A DNA stretch of 64,000 nucleotides from Aeromonas encheleia (GTDB taxonomy: Bacteria > Pseudomonadota > Gammaproteobacteria > Enterobacterales > Aeromonadaceae). Both the position numbers and the translations under genes were made by a program. Of this stretch, positions 44,269-53,141 are shown one piece after another. Position 1 is the first letter of the stretch. Every line of letters begins with the position of its first letter. The stretch lies in the NCBI RefSeq assembly GCF_900637545.1, contig NZ_LR134376.1:3491001-3555000 (forward strand). The letters are read 5' to 3'. The notes beneath the pieces were generated by a model. The model saw only the letters and a list, made by a program, of their open reading frames with translations. It searched no databases and was not told where the DNA came from.

Positions 44269-46310
44269 ACCTTGCCCCCTGTTTCAGCCAGTGGGCATGA
44301 TTTGGCGAGGGGCGCCATGGACTCCATGCTCTTTTGAATAGCAGGCGCCGGTATGGTCGCCGGTGGTGCTGTTGGGATTTCGACACCACCCGGCAACCCT
44401 GGCATCTGCCCACCCCAGCCGGAGCCAGCCCCCGGACTGCCACCCGAGTTCATCTTGATGGAGCCGCCGCTGAGGGTGACACCGCTCGGGTCGATTTTGA
44501 CGAAGCTACCTCCCACTTTCAGGGTCAACTCGGAGCCCGCCTCCATCACTATTTTCATGCCCGCCTTGTGGTGCACCTCACTGCCCGCTTCCACCAGTAG
44601 GGATTGACCCAGCTTCTGGTGCATAGACGCATCCACGGTGAGCGAGTAATCAGCCTTGACCTGGTCCCGCTTCTCCCCCTCCACCATCAGATGGTCATTG
44701 GCCTTGATGCGGGCCACCCGCTCATTGTCGATGTCGGTGTGCTGGTCATGCTTGATGTGCCAGGCCGCATCGTTCTCAATCAGCACGTTCAGGTCTTTCT
44801 GACCGTGAAGGTAAATCTCTTCCTGCCCCGCCTGGTCTTCGAAGCGCAGCTCGTTGAAGCCCTCGCCCTGGTGGGTCTCGGTGCGCAGCACGGTGCGGGT
44901 CTTGTTAGCCGGTAACTCGTAGGGGGGTCTGTTGGTGGCGTGGAAGGTCCGGCCTGTGACTATGGGCTGGTCCGGGTCCCCTTCCAGGAAGGAGACAATC
45001 ACCTCGTGGCCGATGCGCGGGATGGCCAGCATGCCGTACTGTCCGCCGGCCCAGCCCTGGCTCACCCGCACCCAGCAGGAGCTCTGGTCGTTGGAGCTGC
45101 CATATCTGTCCCAGGGGAACTGCAGCTTCACCCGGCCATGCTCGTCGCAGTAAATCTCCTCCCCCTCCGGCCCCACCACGGTGGCAATTTGCGGGCCGTC
45201 CACCATCGGCTTGTGGGGCACCTGTGGGCTGCCGATGCGGGCACGCCAGCTGGTGCTCGCCTTCACCACCGCAAATTCGTTGTGGTAGACGGTGGGGCCG
45301 CTGCCGCCCTCTTCCTCCAGCGCCTGCGGCTGCAATCCGGTGTGGCTGATACGCACCACTTGCCAGTCGGTGTTCAAGCTACCGTTCGGGTGCTCGGTCA
45401 GGGCAAAGGTCTGGCCCGGCAGCAGGACCGCGCAGTTGGACTTAGCCAAGCCGGTCACCGCATCGTTGCGCAGCGCATCCAGCCGGTGTTGGGCAAAGGC
45501 CTTGCCGCTCGGGTCCAGCTTGTAGCGGCCCGGGTAGTCGAAGTGCTGGTAGGTATCGCGCTGGTGTTCAAGCTCGGCCCCCAGCTTCTTGTGGGACAGG
45601 CCATAGGCCGGGGTCTTGAAGCTGTAGTCTTTCAGCTCCACATCTGAGGGGCGCACCGCCTCCCGGTAGTGGAACTGGCGCACGTAGGGCCCTTGCTCCA
45701 GCGAGCGGTTGCCCAGGTTGAAGAACAGCTCGGGACCGGCAGTCAGGGCCGCCGCATCGTCGGCAAACACCAGCCGGTGCTTGCCCTGCTCGAATTCGTG
45801 GAAGTAGAACAGTCCCTCCTCGGCGGCCATCCGGTTGACGAACGCGAGGTCCGTCTCCCGGTACTGCACGCAGTACTCCCGCTGAGCGTGCTCGTTTTTC
45901 AGCGCGAAGGCGTAGTCGGTGATGCCGTGCTCTTGCAGCAGGATGGAGAGGATTTCGTCGGGCTTCTGGGCCTGGAACATGCGGGAGTTCTGGCGCAAGG
46001 AGAGCCGCCACAGCGCCGGCTGTACCATGAGCTGATAGCGGGTGCGGCGAAAGCCGCTGTCCCCTTGCACAAAATCACTCACGACCCCGCACACCCGCCG
46101 CTGCAGCTCGCCGTTGTACCACACCAGCAGCTCGCACGGCTGGTCCAGCACGGCGCCAAAGTCGATGTCCGGCTGGGGGCTGGCCAGCTCCAGTCGCAGC
46201 TGGAAGGGACCGTTCAACGCCTCCTCCAGCATGAACTCGGCCACCACAAAGGTGGTCTCGGGCAGCGCCCCCACCTTGACGGTAAATTGTAATCCTGTGC
46301 TGTCTGCCAT
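44265..46310 (-). CDS. vgrG: T6SS spike protein VgrG
   Basis: 681 residues from the ATG at 46310 ([20 protein letters not shown]). Phage gp27-like part at about 1-380 and gp5 OB-fold near 390-470 ([56 protein letters not shown] in parts). A repetitive beta-helix follows ([33 protein letters not shown]). It ends in a Pro/Ala tail without an enzymatic extension, so its cargo is the separate Tle1. It begins 10 bases after the PAAR gene. Confidence 0.93.
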   Translation of the reverse strand: MADSTGLQFTVKVGALPETTFVVAEFMLEEALNGPFQLRLELASPQPDIDFGAVLDQPCELLVWYNGELQRRVCGVVSDFVQGDSGFRRTRYQLMVQPALWRLSLRQNSRMFQAQKPDEILSILLQEHGITDYAFALKNEHAQREYCVQYRETDLAFVNRMAAEEGLFYFHEFEQGKHRLVFADDAAALTAGPELFFNLGNRSLEQGPYVRQFHYREAVRPSDVELKDYSFKTPAYGLSHKKLGAELEHQRDTYQHFDYPGRYKLDPSGKAFAQHRLDALRNDAVTGLAKSNCAVLLPGQTFALTEHPNGSLNTDWQVVRISHTGLQPQALEEEGGSGPTVYHNEFAVVKASTSWRARIGSPQVPHKPMVDGPQIATVVGPEGEEIYCDEHGRVKLQFPWDRYGSSNDQSSCWVRVSQGWAGGQYGMLAIPRIGHEVIVSFLEGDPDQPIVTGRTFHATNRPPYELPANKTRTVLRTETHQGEGFNELRFEDQAGQEEIYLHGQKDLNVLIENDAAWHIKHDQHTDIDNERVARIKANDHLMVEGEKRDQVKADYSLTVDASMHQKLGQSLLVEAGSEVHHKAGMKIVMEAGSELTLKVGGSFVKIDPSGVTLSGGSIKMNSGGSPGAGSGWGGQMPGLPGGVEIPTAPPATIPAPAIQKSMESMAPLAKSCPLAETGGKV

Positions 46311-46320
46311 GAAGGGTTCC

Positions 46321-46608
46321 TTATCCTGCCTGTCCACTGCCCGAACCAATCACCACGCCGCCGCAACCGATGGCGGTACCGGTCACCGCGATGGGCTTGC
46401 CGTTCACCAGCACTGAGCCAACGCCACCCGAGATGCTGCGCGGATGAGGAGGATTGTTGGGTTTGTCGTGGGGTGCCAGCGGGTCGCCCTGACGGGCCAC
46501 CGGCTTGCCGTCGAGGAAGACATTCGGGCTCGCGGCAATCACCGGAGAGGGGTGGAACCCCTCGTGGTCGGTGCCGATATCACCGAGCAATGCAATAGTG
46601 GGACACAT
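46321..46608 (-). CDS. PAAR domain spike-tip protein
   Basis: 95 residues from the ATG at 46608 ([20 protein letters not shown]). The start was chosen because the PAAR fold begins there, with an RBS-like AGAGGTCAG upstream. It has PAAR-type short beta repeats with [35 protein letters not shown], and His/Cys residues that would bind Zn at the tip. It caps VgrG and sharpens the injection spike. Confidence 0.88.
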   Translation of the reverse strand: MCPTIALLGDIGTDHEGFHPSPVIAASPNVFLDGKPVARQGDPLAPHDKPNNPPHPRSISGGVGSVLVNGKPIAVTGTAIGCGGVVIGSGSGQAG

Positions 46609-46718
46609 CACGACTGACCTCTGTTGTGCTTTGCAATAAGACCGATGCCAGCGGTCATATGGCAAAATACAAAAGCTCCAGCCAAATCCCTGAGACAGGC
46701 TGGAGAAAGCTTGCACAG

Positions 46719-46752
46719 GCCTGACCATCGCTGACACTGCGACGGCCAGGCC
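46719..46752. repeat. Imperfect inverted repeat in the hcp-PAAR spacer
   Basis: GGCCTG (46719-46724) pairs with CAGGCC (46747-46752), with inner CC/GG and TCG/CGA pairs. No U tract follows in the hcp direction, so it may be a processing or pausing hairpin that sets hcp above the downstream genes rather than a full terminator. Confidence 0.4.
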
Positions 46753-46794
46753 CAAAAATGCACTACAAGGAAGGACCTGCTACAAAATCGAGGA

Positions 46795-47313
46795 TCAAGC
46801 CTCGATCGGGGCACGCCAGTCATCGGCACCCGAGGTACCTGCAACGGTATGTTCCCAATCGATCTTGCGGTAGGCCAGGGAGACCTGGATCAGCTGGGTG
46901 AAGTCAGACTTCGCCGGATCCTGGCAGTGGGGCATCTGGCAGTCGATGTCGACGATGGTGGCATCGGTCAGCACGGTAGAGAAGAAGTGCTCCTGCTTGC
47001 CTTCGACCGAGGTGCGGTACCACTTCAGGGTCACTTTCGGCAACATCTCGCCGGAGGCCAGGGAGTTGTACATCAGCGGCACGGCCTTGTTCAGCGCGAC
47101 GGTGAATTTGAACGGCTTGTGGACACGCTGGCCAGCCGGCTGACCGGATTGTGGATCGGTCGGTACGGTAACGACGTGCTGGAACTCTTGCACCAGCATC
47201 TCGTCTTCATGGCCCTGCACGAAGATGTTGCCGACGGAGTCGGAGGTGAAGGCACCGGCGGTGATGTTGCCCTGGGTTTTACCTTCGATGCTGATATAAC
47301 ATGGAGTTGGCAT
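46795..47313 (-). CDS. hcp: T6SS tube protein Hcp
   Basis: 172 residues from the ATG at 47313 (MPTPCYISIEGKTQGNITAG), the usual Hcp opening. It is followed by VQEFQHVVTVPTDPQSGQP and PLMYNSLASGEMLPKVTLKWYR. It polymerises into the inner tube of the secretion machine and is secreted. First gene of the orphan cluster (hcp, PAAR, vgrG, adaptor, effector, immunity); no sheath, baseplate or ClpV genes are in this window, so the machine must be encoded elsewhere. RBS AGGAGC and a sigma-54-type promoter lie upstream. Confidence 0.95.
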   Translation of the reverse strand: MPTPCYISIEGKTQGNITAGAFTSDSVGNIFVQGHEDEMLVQEFQHVVTVPTDPQSGQPAGQRVHKPFKFTVALNKAVPLMYNSLASGEMLPKVTLKWYRTSVEGKQEHFFSTVLTDATIVDIDCQMPHCQDPAKSDFTQLIQVSLAYRKIDWEHTVAGTSGADDWRAPIEA

Positions 47314-47362
47314 GAGTATGCTCCTGATTGGTTGAACGGTAATGACACTCGACCTAACCATT

Positions 47363-47378
47363 AGCAGCGACCATGCCA
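47363..47378 (-). promoter_or_regulatory. Sigma-54 (RpoN) type promoter of the hcp cluster
   Basis: Read leftward: TGGCATGGTCGCTGCT, compared with TGGCACG-N4-TTGCW. The GG and GC doublets are exactly 10 bases apart. The predicted start lies about 38 bases before the hcp ATG. Hcp/vgrG satellite operons are known RpoN/VasH targets in Vibrio and Aeromonas. Confidence 0.65.
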
Positions 47379-47545
47379 CTCCATTTAATTCAATTATTTC
47401 AATATGTTATAAAAACAGCACTTCAAGCGCCCAGCCTCGCGGCGCAACAAGTTGTGGTTTTCCATTCTTTAAACCACCACCCGTTGCCTGACCAGTGCAA
47501 TATCTTGTACATCGCGCAAACAGTTGCGCCATGCAGACTAAATCA

Positions 47546-48310
47546 CTACCGCTCATCCACATTGGCGACCGAGGCCAGCTCGACATTCAGCCTGACGACC
47601 CCCTGCTTGAGCGCCCAGGAAATCGCCTGACACTTGCTGCTTGCCCCCAGCTTGGCGACCACATTGTTCAGATGGAATGTCACAGTGCGCGGGGTAATGC
47701 CGAGTATCTGCGCTATGTCACTGCTCTGTTTGCCCTCGGCCGCCCAGCGGCACACCTCCAGCTCACGCAGGCTCAGGGCATCATGGGGAGACAAGCCCAC
47801 CAGACACACCCGCGCCACGGCTTCGAAGATATGCATGGAGAGCCAGGTCAGCGCCGGCACGGCGGCCAGCCACTGCTGCTCGGTACGGGGTTCACGGGTG
47901 ATCAGGGAGAGCAGGCCGACATGGCCGTTTGCACCATGCCAGGGGAAGGTGATGCCGTCGCGTAGCCCTGCCTCCTGTGCCAGCCTCATGACCGCCAGGC
48001 TCTGCTCATCACAGGCCCCTTCCTCCATGAGATCCGCCCACAGGATGGGGGTGCTCTGCACCATGCCGCGTAGCACGACCGGATCTATCGCAAAAAAATT
48101 TGCCTTGGTATAGGCCTCCACCCAGGCAGGCGGGCAGCCGTTGAAGATGGTGACATCCGGTCGCTGTATGGTATTGGGAAAAATAAGGGCCAGTCGGAAA
48201 TGATCAAACCCCATTTGTACCGTCAATTGGCGCAACAGCGCCACTATGGTGCGTTCATCGCCGGCTTGATCGAACCGGGAGATGAAATCTAATGCGTCAG
48301 ATGTATCCAT
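47546..48310 (-). CDS. LuxR-family acyl-homoserine-lactone receptor (solo in this window)
   Basis: 254 residues. The autoinducer-binding domain (about 1-165) contains all the usual ligand contacts: Trp and Tyr in AWVEAYTKANFFAIDPVV, the Asp-Pro pair in the same stretch, Trp in PILWADL and Gly in LRDGITFPWHG. A LuxR-type helix-turn-helix (about 180-240) has LSLRELEVCRWAAEGKQSSD and PRTVTFHLNNVVAKLGA. It resembles Aeromonas AhyR/SdiA in layout, but no luxI-type synthase gene lies in this window. It reads leftward toward the T6SS cluster, ending 232 bases before hcp. Regulation of the adjacent hcp operon by quorum signals is an inference. Confidence 0.85.
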   Translation of the reverse strand: MDTSDALDFISRFDQAGDERTIVALLRQLTVQMGFDHFRLALIFPNTIQRPDVTIFNGCPPAWVEAYTKANFFAIDPVVLRGMVQSTPILWADLMEEGACDEQSLAVMRLAQEAGLRDGITFPWHGANGHVGLLSLITREPRTEQQWLAAVPALTWLSMHIFEAVARVCLVGLSPHDALSLRELEVCRWAAEGKQSSDIAQILGITPRTVTFHLNNVVAKLGASSKCQAISWALKQGVVRLNVELASVANVDER

Positions 48311-48373
48311 GTCATGATGCTGCTTTCAAACGGTAGCCATATTGTTCAGCATGAACCCCAATGGGTGCTGAAT

Positions 48374-48399
48374 CACATGTTAATAACGTGAAACATGTG
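48374..48399. promoter_or_regulatory. Inverted repeat CACATGTT-N10-AACATGTG upstream of luxR-type gene
   Basis: Perfect 8-bp arms, 10-base spacer, 64-89 bases before the start codon. It is suited to a dimeric regulator. It differs from the 20-bp lux box, so the binding protein is open. Confidence 0.55.
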
Positions 48400-48462
48400 T
48401 GCTACAAAAACGAAAAAAACCAGGTGCTTGAGTCACTTGGATTGTAGGGATAGGTGGAGGGT

Positions 48463-48484
48463 ACCACCGGTGGTCAGATCTGAC
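48463..48484. promoter_or_regulatory. Two overlapping perfect 12-bp palindromes
   Basis: ACCACCGGTGGT (48463-48474) and GTCAGATCTGAC (48473-48484) share two bases. Candidate operators in the luxR-type gene's upstream region; no match to a known site. Confidence 0.4.
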
Positions 48485-48695
48485 AGATTCCATAAAATTT
48501 CAGAAAAATTAATTTTTACAATATATTGTATGGATGTTTATGTTTAATTCACACCAAATGAACTTAAAAACCACGGAAACATCACTACATTAAACCTGCA
48601 TCACCCTATCCCTGGTCCCCCGAGCGGTGCAATCCCCCTCTCTGAGGGAGGGCCACGTGGCTTGGCAGGGTCTGTCTGGCCTAGGGTCAGACCAA

Positions 48696-48729
48696 TGAAG
48701 CAAGGCGCCCGGGTGGGCGCCTTGCTTCA
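48696..48729 (-). terminator. Terminator after phnX
   Basis: Perfect 15-bp stem TGAAGCAAGGCGCCC / GGGCGCCTTGCTTCA with loop GGGT, 45 bases past the phnX stop. No long U tract. Confidence 0.7.
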
Positions 48730-48773
48730 TCATCACTCGGCGCAGCGAGTTCATCGCGCCCCTCATGGTCGTG

Positions 48774-49616
48774 TCAGGCGGGACGCTCCCCGCTCGCCAG
48801 ACGGCGGTTGATATCGGCAATCACCGGCTCGATATCGGCCAGGGTGGCTATCACATAGTGGGCGCCCGCCTGCCGCAACTTGGTCTCGGCCGGGGCGCGC
48901 CGCGCGGTGATCTCGTCGTCACTCATGGCCGAAAACTCCTCCCAGGTGGCGCCAAATTCGTTGCCGGAGACCACCAGCCCCACGGTCCACATGCCGGCGT
49001 TCAGCCCCTCGGCAATGCCGGGCACCGCATCGTCCACCTTGATGGCGCGATGCACGGCATCGATCCCCAGTTCAATCACGTTGGCCAGCGCCATCCAGGG
49101 GCCGGGACGACCGCCGGCCTTGAGATCGTCGGTGGCCACCCAGTGATCCGGGCGATAGCCGTGCTCAGCCGCCGCCGGCACCAGGGCCTCCATCACCGGG
49201 CGGGGATAACCTGAGCAGGAGCCGATGCGCAGCCCCTGCCCGCGCAGGCGCGCCAGCACCGGCAAGACGCCGGGGATGGGGGCGGCAAAGCGGGCCACGG
49301 CGGCGATCTGCAGCGGCATGAAGGTGTGGTAGAGGTGATCCACCTCCTCCCGACTCATGGGGTGGCCGAAGCGGGCCTGCCAGCGGGCATCCACCGAGGG
49401 CAGGCGACCCAGGGTCGCGATGTGATCCCACTTGCCAAGGCCCATGGGCTGGCGCGCCTCGTCCAGAGTGACGGGGAAGTCGTAGGCCCGGGCGAAGGCC
49501 TCCACGAAGATGGAGGTCGGCGCGAAGGAGCCGAAATCGACCACGGTGCCGGCCCAGTCGAGGATCAGCGCTTGTACATCAGACTCTGGTTTAACAGACA
49601 GTTGTTTGGCAGACAT
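48774..49616 (-). CDS. phnX: Phosphonoacetaldehyde hydrolase PhnX
   Basis: 280 residues from the ATG at 49616 ([13 protein letters not shown]). HAD-superfamily enzyme: nucleophile Asp in [14 protein letters not shown] near residue 20, Schiff-base Lys in [13 protein letters not shown] near 61, and the later [18 protein letters not shown] acidic motif. It cleaves phosphonoacetaldehyde to acetaldehyde and phosphate. Its 5' end overlaps the pbfA gene by 26 bases. Last gene of the leftward unit phnW-pbfA-phnX. Confidence 0.95.
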   Translation of the reverse strand: MSAKQLSVKPESDVQALILDWAGTVVDFGSFAPTSIFVEAFARAYDFPVTLDEARQPMGLGKWDHIATLGRLPSVDARWQARFGHPMSREEVDHLYHTFMPLQIAAVARFAAPIPGVLPVLARLRGQGLRIGSCSGYPRPVMEALVPAAAEHGYRPDHWVATDDLKAGGRPGPWMALANVIELGIDAVHRAIKVDDAVPGIAEGLNAGMWTVGLVVSGNEFGATWEEFSAMSDDEITARRAPAETKLRQAGAHYVIATLADIEPVIADINRRLASGERPA

Positions 49617-51006
49617 GGGGGTTTTCCTGTTCCAGTGAGGCTTCGACCTGGCCGAGCGCCAGATCGAGAATGACGATGGCGTGCGCGAGTTCGGCACGAC
49701 TGACCGTGAGTGGGGGAGAGAGTTGGATGACATTGCCCTGGGATACCTTGAAACTCAAGCCAAGTGCCAAACAGCGGTAGAGCACCTGTTCCGCCGCCTG
49801 GCTGGCCCGGGTCCGGCTCTGGTGATCTTCCACCAGATCCAGCGCCCACAGCAGGCCGGTTCCCCGTACCTGGCCGATCAGCGGATGACGGTCGATCAGT
49901 GCCGTCAACTCTCGCTCCATAAAGAGCGCATCCTCCCGCACCTTGGCCAACAGCCCCTCCTCCCGGATCACCGCTATGGTGGCGAGCGCCGCCGCGCAGC
50001 CGATGGGGCTCTTCTCGTGGGTATAGTGACCGAGGGAGATGGCGGCCGCCTGATTGAAGCGATCCCGGGTGATGAGGGCGGCAAACGGCACCACGCCGCC
50101 CCCCAGCCCCTTGCCGAGGCAGATGATGTCGGGCTCGATGCCGAACTGTTCGAAGCTGAACCAGTGGCCGGTGCGACCGAGGGCGTTGGGGATCTCGTCG
50201 ACGATCAGCAGCACCTTGTGGCGATCGCAGATCTCGCGGATCCGCTGCCAGTAGGCCCGCGACGGCACCTGCACGTCGGTGTTGCGGATGGGCTCGGCGA
50301 TGAAGGCGCCAATGCCCCCCTCCTTCTCGATCACGTACTCGAGGTAGTCGGCGTAGTGCAGATCCTCCCCCTCGCCGCGATACCAGACGCCGCGATAGCG
50401 GGTGGGGGGCGGAATCCGCTCGACCCCGGCCATCAGCGGTCCCATCCCCGCCCGGAAACAGGCCTCGCCGCCGACCGAGATGGCGTCGAGGGAGGCGCCG
50501 TGAAAGGCATCCCACAGCGACACCACCTTGCTGTTGCCGGTGATGAAGCGGGCGAGCTTGAGGGCTATCCCCACCACCTCGCTGCCACCTGGGGCGAACA
50601 GCACCCGGTTGAGATCCCCCGGCGCCAGCTCCGCCAGGGTGCGGGCGCACTCGATGGCGACCGGGTGGGTGTAGCGGCGCGGGGCAAAGGGCAGATCCGC
50701 CAGCTGCTGCTGCACCCTGGCTACCACGCGAGGGTGACCGTGACCGAGCTGATGGACGCTGTTGCCATGAAAGTCGAGGTACTGCTTGCCGGAGACGCTG
50801 GTCAACACAGTCCCCTGCGCCCCCGCCAGCAGATCCAGACAGGGGGTGGAGAGCGCCTGATGCAGAAAATAGCGGCCATCCTCGGCCAGCCCTTCCCGTA
50901 CCGGCTCGCTTTGCGCCGCCCACCAGCGCTGGCGCGCCTCCCCCAGGTTGATGTCCCCTTCGGTATCGGCGAGGCCGCCGCCGGGCAGGCTGGCATGGCT
51001 GCTCAT
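49591..51006 (-). CDS. pbfA: Class III aminotransferase-fold enzyme, probable (R)-1-hydroxy-2-aminoethylphosphonate ammonia-lyase PbfA
   Basis: 471 residues, PLP enzyme of the omega-aminotransferase fold. It has [18 protein letters not shown] near residue 80, [18 protein letters not shown] (PLP Asp in VDEI) near 268 and the Schiff-base Lys in [18 protein letters not shown] near 300. A class III PLP enzyme placed between phnW and phnX is the hallmark of PbfA, which eliminates ammonia from hydroxylated AEP to give phosphonoacetaldehyde, feeding PhnX. The ATG overlaps the phnW stop by four bases. A true transaminase acting on another substrate cannot be excluded by sequence reading alone. Confidence 0.8.
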   Translation of the reverse strand: MSSHASLPGGGLADTEGDINLGEARQRWWAAQSEPVREGLAEDGRYFLHQALSTPCLDLLAGAQGTVLTSVSGKQYLDFHGNSVHQLGHGHPRVVARVQQQLADLPFAPRRYTHPVAIECARTLAELAPGDLNRVLFAPGGSEVVGIALKLARFITGNSKVVSLWDAFHGASLDAISVGGEACFRAGMGPLMAGVERIPPPTRYRGVWYRGEGEDLHYADYLEYVIEKEGGIGAFIAEPIRNTDVQVPSRAYWQRIREICDRHKVLLIVDEIPNALGRTGHWFSFEQFGIEPDIICLGKGLGGGVVPFAALITRDRFNQAAAISLGHYTHEKSPIGCAAALATIAVIREEGLLAKVREDALFMERELTALIDRHPLIGQVRGTGLLWALDLVEDHQSRTRASQAAEQVLYRCLALGLSFKVSQGNVIQLSPPLTVSRAELAHAIVILDLALGQVEASLEQENPHVCQTTVC

Positions 51007-52145
51007 AGCGCGCCCTCCTGCCAGTAGCAGGCTGCGGCCATGACGGCCAGCAGTTCGCGCACCCGGGCCGGGCTCACATCGCCGATGTTGCCGATGCGGA
51101 AACAGTCCGCCTGGGAGACCTTGCCCGGGTAGATGACGAAGCCCTGGCCCTTGAGGCGCTGATAAAAATCGGCGAAGCGGTAGTCGGGATGGGTCGGCGA
51201 ATGGAAGGCGGTGATGATGGGGGATTGCCAGGGCGCGGGCAGCAGGGGCTCAAATCCCAGGGTCGCCATGCCGGCGACCAGGGTACGCTGGTTCTCCTGA
51301 TAGCGCCGATGACGGGCGGCGATCCCTCCCTCCTGCTCCAGCTCCCGCAATGCCTGGGCGAAGGCCAGCACTGTGTGGGTCGGCGAGGTGAAGCGCCACT
51401 TGCCCCCCTGCTGCTCCATGGTCTGCCACTGGGCGTGCAGATCGAGGGAGACGGAGCGGGCCCGTCCGGCGCAGGCCGCCAGCGCGGCGCGGCGGGCGAT
51501 GACGAAGCCAAAGCCCGGCACCCCCTGGATGCACTTGTTGGCGGAGCTGATGAGAAACTCGATGCCGAGGCGGCCCAGATCGATGGGGATGCCGCCAAAG
51601 CTGCTCATGGCATCGACGATGAGGCGAATGCCACGGCGCCGGCACAGCGCCGCCACCTCCTCCAGCGGGTTGAGCATGCCGGTGGTGGTCTCGCAGTGCA
51701 CCATGGCCAGGTGGGTGATCTCCGGGTGCCGGCCGAGCAGAGACTCGATGGCCTCGACCTCGGGCCGGGCCGTCTCCCCGCAGTCGAGCTCGAGGTGACG
51801 CAGGCCGAGGCAGCGCGCCATCTCCCCCATGCGGGCGCCGTAGGCGCCGTTATTGACGATCAGCAGGCCATCATCGGCCCCCAGCGCCGAGCCCAGCACG
51901 CTCTCCACCACATAGCTGCCACTGCCCTGCAGCAGCACGGCGCCGTAGTCGGCCGCCTGTTCCGGGGTGGTCGCCAGCCGCACCAGCTCGCGGCGGATGG
52001 GCTCCACCACCCCCAGGTTGTAGTCCGCATCCCAGGTGCAGCTGTCTTGCAGCATGGCGGCGCGCACCGTGGGGGTCGTCGAGAGGGGGCCCGGGGTCAA
52101 CAGCAGGTAATCGACGGCAGCGGGGGCTGCAGGAATGTGGGTCAT
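51003..52145 (-). CDS. phnW: 2-aminoethylphosphonate:pyruvate aminotransferase PhnW
   Basis: 380 residues from the ATG at 52145, chosen for its RBS (GGAG, 6 bases upstream); an ATG at 52157 is also in frame but lacks one. Class V aminotransferase with [18 protein letters not shown] near residue 15, [16 protein letters not shown] near 145 and the PLP Lys in [16 protein letters not shown] near 195. It converts AEP plus pyruvate into phosphonoacetaldehyde and alanine, the substrate of PhnX. A PhnR-type operator lies just upstream (52159-52170). Confidence 0.95.
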   Translation of the reverse strand: MTHIPAAPAAVDYLLLTPGPLSTTPTVRAAMLQDSCTWDADYNLGVVEPIRRELVRLATTPEQAADYGAVLLQGSGSYVVESVLGSALGADDGLLIVNNGAYGARMGEMARCLGLRHLELDCGETARPEVEAIESLLGRHPEITHLAMVHCETTTGMLNPLEEVAALCRRRGIRLIVDAMSSFGGIPIDLGRLGIEFLISSANKCIQGVPGFGFVIARRAALAACAGRARSVSLDLHAQWQTMEQQGGKWRFTSPTHTVLAFAQALRELEQEGGIAARHRRYQENQRTLVAGMATLGFEPLLPAPWQSPIITAFHSPTHPDYRFADFYQRLKGQGFVIYPGKVSQADCFRIGNIGDVSPARVRELLAVMAAACYWQEGAL

Positions 52146-52158
52146 GGCTTGCTCCATT

Positions 52159-52170
52159 TGGTATATACCA
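52159..52170. promoter_or_regulatory. PhnR-type operator at the phnW promoter
   Basis: Perfect palindrome TGGTATATACCA, 14 bases before the phnW start codon. It is the same sequence as at phnT and nearly the same as at phnS and phnR. Confidence 0.8.
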
Positions 52171-52294
52171 GATTGAGCATATTCTGGATAACTCCCCCTC
52201 CCAGGTCAAAGGGGTGCCCTATCGTGCAACAAAAAATTCATTTTCGGCGCCCTCATCGCGATAATCTAGTCATCCCGAGCGGAGTGACCAGAAC

Positions 52295-52306
52295 TGGTCT
52301 CTACCA
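52295..52306. promoter_or_regulatory. PhnR-type operator upstream of phnR
   Basis: TGGTCTCTACCA: 10 of 12 matches to TGGTATATACCA with both conserved arms intact, 28 bases before the phnR ATG. Suggests autoregulation at lower affinity. Confidence 0.6.
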
Positions 52307-52333
52307 AGCACTTTGACACCGACAAGGATCACC

Positions 52334-53041
52334 ATGAGCAAACCGCAGTACCTGCAGATCAAGGATGCCCTCGCCACCCAGATCCAGGCAGGAGGCTTGC
52401 AGGCCAACGACAAGCTCCCCTCCGAGCGGCTGCTGGGGGAACTCTATGGCACCACCCGGGTCACCATTCGCGAGGCCCTGGTGCAACTGGAGGCCAACGG
52501 CCTCATCTATCGGGAGGATCGGCGGGGCTGGTTCGTCACCCCGCCGCGCTTTCGCCTCAACCCAAGACGCACCTCCAACTTCCACCAGATAGTGCGTGAG
52601 CAGGGCGGTGAGCCACGCACCGAGCTGCTGGAGAAGAGCCGCCAGGCGGTGCCGCCGGCCCTGCTGAGCCGGCTCCAGCTCAGGCCCTTTGACAGCCTCT
52701 TCCTGCTCAAGCGGCTGCGTTATGCCAACGGGCGCGCCATCTGTTACTGCGAGAACCACTGCCTGCCGGAGCGGGTGCCCGGCCTGCTCGAGCTGGACCT
52801 GGCCGGCAGCCTGACCGAGCTCTACCAGGCGCATTACGGCCTGCACTACGCCCGCATGCAGGTGCGCTTCTTCCCCACCGCCCTGCCCGACGAGGTGGCC
52901 AAAGCGCTGGGTGCCACCGCCGGCTTGCCCGCCCTGCGCCTGGAGCGACTCAACTTCGATCAGCACGGGCGGGTGCTCGACTTCGATCTGGAATACTGGC
53001 GCCACGACAGCCTGGAGATCGAGGTCGACACCCTGGATTGA
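52334..53041 (+). CDS. phnR: GntR/UTRA family regulator PhnR
   Basis: 235 residues from the ATG at 52334 ([17 protein letters not shown]); a frame 7 codons longer lacks a ribosome-binding site. N-terminal GntR winged helix (about 1-70: [21 protein letters not shown] in two parts, [20 protein letters not shown]). C-terminal UTRA ligand domain (about 85-235). Position and family match PhnR, the regulator of AEP transport and degradation genes in Salmonella. It lies between the divergent phnW and phnS units, and palindromic sites suited to a GntR dimer occur at all the promoters around it. Confidence 0.9.
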   Translation: MSKPQYLQIKDALATQIQAGGLQANDKLPSERLLGELYGTTRVTIREALVQLEANGLIYREDRRGWFVTPPRFRLNPRRTSNFHQIVREQGGEPRTELLEKSRQAVPPALLSRLQLRPFDSLFLLKRLRYANGRAICYCENHCLPERVPGLLELDLAGSLTELYQAHYGLHYARMQVRFFPTALPDEVAKALGATAGLPALRLERLNFDQHGRVLDFDLEYWRHDSLEIEVDTLD

Positions 53042-53111
53042 GCTCATCAAAACGTCACACGGCCGTCACCTGAGCGTCATAAAGATTGCCTAGCCTCTGC
53101 TTCGACCAATC

Positions 53112-53123
53112 TGGTTTATACCA
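53112..53123. promoter_or_regulatory. PhnR-type operator upstream of phnS
   Basis: TGGTTTATACCA: one mismatch from TGGTATATACCA, 19 bases before the phnS ATG. Confidence 0.75.
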
Positions 53124-53141
53124 ACTTTGATGGAGAAGAGG

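Larger units (their letters stand above)
48311..48773. promoter_or_regulatory. Upstream region of the luxR-type gene, rich in dyads
   Basis: 463 bases, AT-rich in the left half. It contains an 8-10-8 inverted repeat (48374-48399), an imperfect repeat CCAGGTG/CACTTGG (48420-48440), two overlapping palindromes (48463-48484), and the phnX terminator (48696-48729). No gene seen. Confidence 0.6.

Noticed and set aside
46719-46752. Hairpin between hcp and PAAR as a terminator
   Set aside because: No U tract in the hcp reading direction and the stem has mismatches; listed as an inverted repeat only.
47514-47530. TGGCGCAACTGTTTGC as a second sigma-54 site upstream of hcp
   Set aside because: The GG-GC spacing is 11 instead of 10, it is over 200 bases from hcp, and it is explained by the hairpin GCGCAA/TTGCGC.
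48374-48399. Classical lux box upstream of the LuxR-type gene
   Set aside because: Total length is 26 with a 10-base spacer and the arms differ from the ACCTGTA-type consensus.
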